Positions 56,362 to 57,214 of a stretch of 57,214 nt of DNA are shown in pieces. Under the pieces are notes generated by a model. That model saw only the letters and a list, made by a program, of their open reading frames with translations, did no database searches and was not told the origin of the DNA. The stretch covers positions 1 through 57,214 of the forward strand of contig NZ_JAPEPW010000008.1 in NCBI RefSeq assembly GCF_026339955.1. Reading direction: 5' to 3'. The number at the start of each line of letters is the position of its first letter. Within the stretch, counting starts at the first letter, position 1. The stretch comes from Streptomyces sp. NBC_01549. GTDB taxonomy: Bacteria > Actinomycetota > Actinomycetes > Streptomycetales > Streptomycetaceae. Position numbers and translations under genes: made by a program.

Positions 56362-57214
56362 AAGCCCCGCCTGAAAGCCCGCCCCGAGAGCCCCGAGAAG
56401 CCCGGCCAGAGAAGCCCGGCCCGAGAAGCCCGGCCTTCGAACCGGCCGCCTCCCGGACAGGGCCGGCCGTTCATCCCCGGCAGGACGGGGCGGGCCGGCC
56501 GTCTCAGACGGACTGGGCCGCCGGACCCGGCAGCACGCCGGTCAGGGCGGCCGCCCGCAGTACGCCGGATCCGGGGCACGGCGGCCCGCCCCGGTGAGGG
56601 CGGCCAGGCCGTGCCAGCCACTCCACAGGACCTCCGCGAACAGTGCCCCGTCGCCGCCGGCCGCAGTACGCCCTGCGCCGCGTGAAGGCGCCGGGAGAAC
56701 GAGCGCCGGCAACTGCCGGGTCAGCGGGCCCTGGAGCCCTGTTGAGCACACGGCTGCCGTAGAGGTGGATCCACAGCCGGACACAGACCGAGCCGACCCA
56801 CCCGATCCAGCAGCACACCAGCGAGGATGCGCCGCTACCCTGATCCGGGCCCACACAGACACAGGACAGGAGCATGACACTGCCACGAGCCCCCTTCGCC
56901 GGGCCCCCGTGCCAGCGGGAACCCTCACTCCGCAGGCCGCACGGCGACCGGGTGACCACTCACGCGAAAGCCCGAACACCCGCAGCCATAGCCCTCGTTC
57001 TCACCCCAGACACCCGCCTTCCCCCAAAAGACGGACAAGCCGACATCCACCCCGACCCGCTCAGTGAACCCCCGCCCCCCTCCAGACAGAGCCACGGCCA
57101 CCACCAGACAAACCCGCTATCCGGAACCCAGCACACATCGCCCGACACGGCGCACCACGACTGACAGAACATGCCCAGCACGCACCCGAACACCAGCACC
57201 ACCTCAGGCACCCG
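56362..57214. other. Window end without a secure gene
   Basis: GAGAAGCCCGGCC-type repeats occur at about 56390-56440. On the minus strand, 56567-56663 encodes GDGALFAEVLWSGWHGLAAL then TGAGRRAPD, which resembles the C-terminal end of a TetR-type ligand domain, but no HTH or start is visible. The remainder up to 57214 is relatively C/A-rich on the plus strand and shows no gene. Confidence 0.35.

Noticed and set aside
1..57214. A biosynthetic gene cluster for a specialised metabolite
   Set aside because: No PKS, NRPS, terpene synthase, RiPP or similar core enzymes were found. The SRPBCC and LLM genes alone do not justify the call.

Overview
The window is high-GC actinobacterial DNA and almost certainly Streptomyces. 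The evidence is GC-rich third positions, many GTG/TTG starts, a decayed tap (Streptomyces telomere-associated protein) gene, SpoIIE-type phosphatases, F420-type enzymes, many TetR/MarR/HxlR regulators and typical Streptomyces insertion sequences. The density of IS elements and broken genes, together with the tap remnant, suggests an accessory region such as a chromosome arm or a former linear-plasmid segment.

Layout. (1) 1-6980: a complete ISAs1-family element, then a plus-strand aromatic ring-cleavage operon: intradiol catechol dioxygenase, dienelactone hydrolase, class IA flavin/2Fe-2S reductase, muconate cycloisomerase, a leaderless NMT1/THI5-like binding protein and muconolactone isomerase. 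It ends at a strong hairpin. The dioxygenase-hydrolase-cycloisomerase-isomerase order recalls modified-ortho (chlorocatechol) clusters of Rhodococcus. (2) 6981-14200: an acetamidase/formamidase gene, a PPOX protein and a TetR/SRPBCC divergon with clear operators, then a graveyard: an IS5 remnant, a beheaded SDR, a TOPRIM protein, and VOC, tap and TnpB-like fragments joined end to end. (3) 14200-24400: a PD-(D/E)XK-like protein, a PEP-mutase/isocitrate-lyase-family enzyme coupled to a tiny secreted protein, an atypical tRNA-Gly(UCC)-like gene followed by an ideal terminator, a metallophosphoesterase, SRPBCC/LLM enzymes, HxlR, an aldo/keto reductase-TetR divergon with three operator copies, and a Thr-rich secreted protein. 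(4) 24662-30170: a complete IS701-type element with 5-bp target duplication and a frame change in its transposase, a cupin gene, an Rrf2 regulator truncated by a decayed IS200/IS605 (TnpB) element, a P-loop ATPase and a frameshifted MmyB-type regulator. (5) 30554-39802: enzymes and transport (MDMPI-like, AhpD-like, GH15, MarR/MFS, serine hydrolase), a small membrane protein and a single-domain LuxR regulator. (6) 40109-50680: two convergent PP2C/SpoIIE phosphatases separated by a GC-rich 18-bp repeat, a broken amidohydrolase, three consecutive glycine-rich secreted proteins, a DUF6777-type membrane protein with a Ser/Lys/Pro-rich tail and a Ser/Thr kinase. (7) 51060-57214: an NmrA-like protein, nitroreductase, azoreductase, a truncated P-loop kinase, MarR, a DUF2871-type membrane protein and a gene-poor end.

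The most coherent functional unit is the catabolic operon: catechol or a substituted catechol to muconate to (chloro)muconolactone or dienelactone to maleylacetate or 3-oxoadipate enol-lactone. The least expected elements are the tRNA-Gly-like gene and the glycine-rich secretome cluster beside kinase and phosphatase genes. All identifications come from reading motifs. No database search was run.
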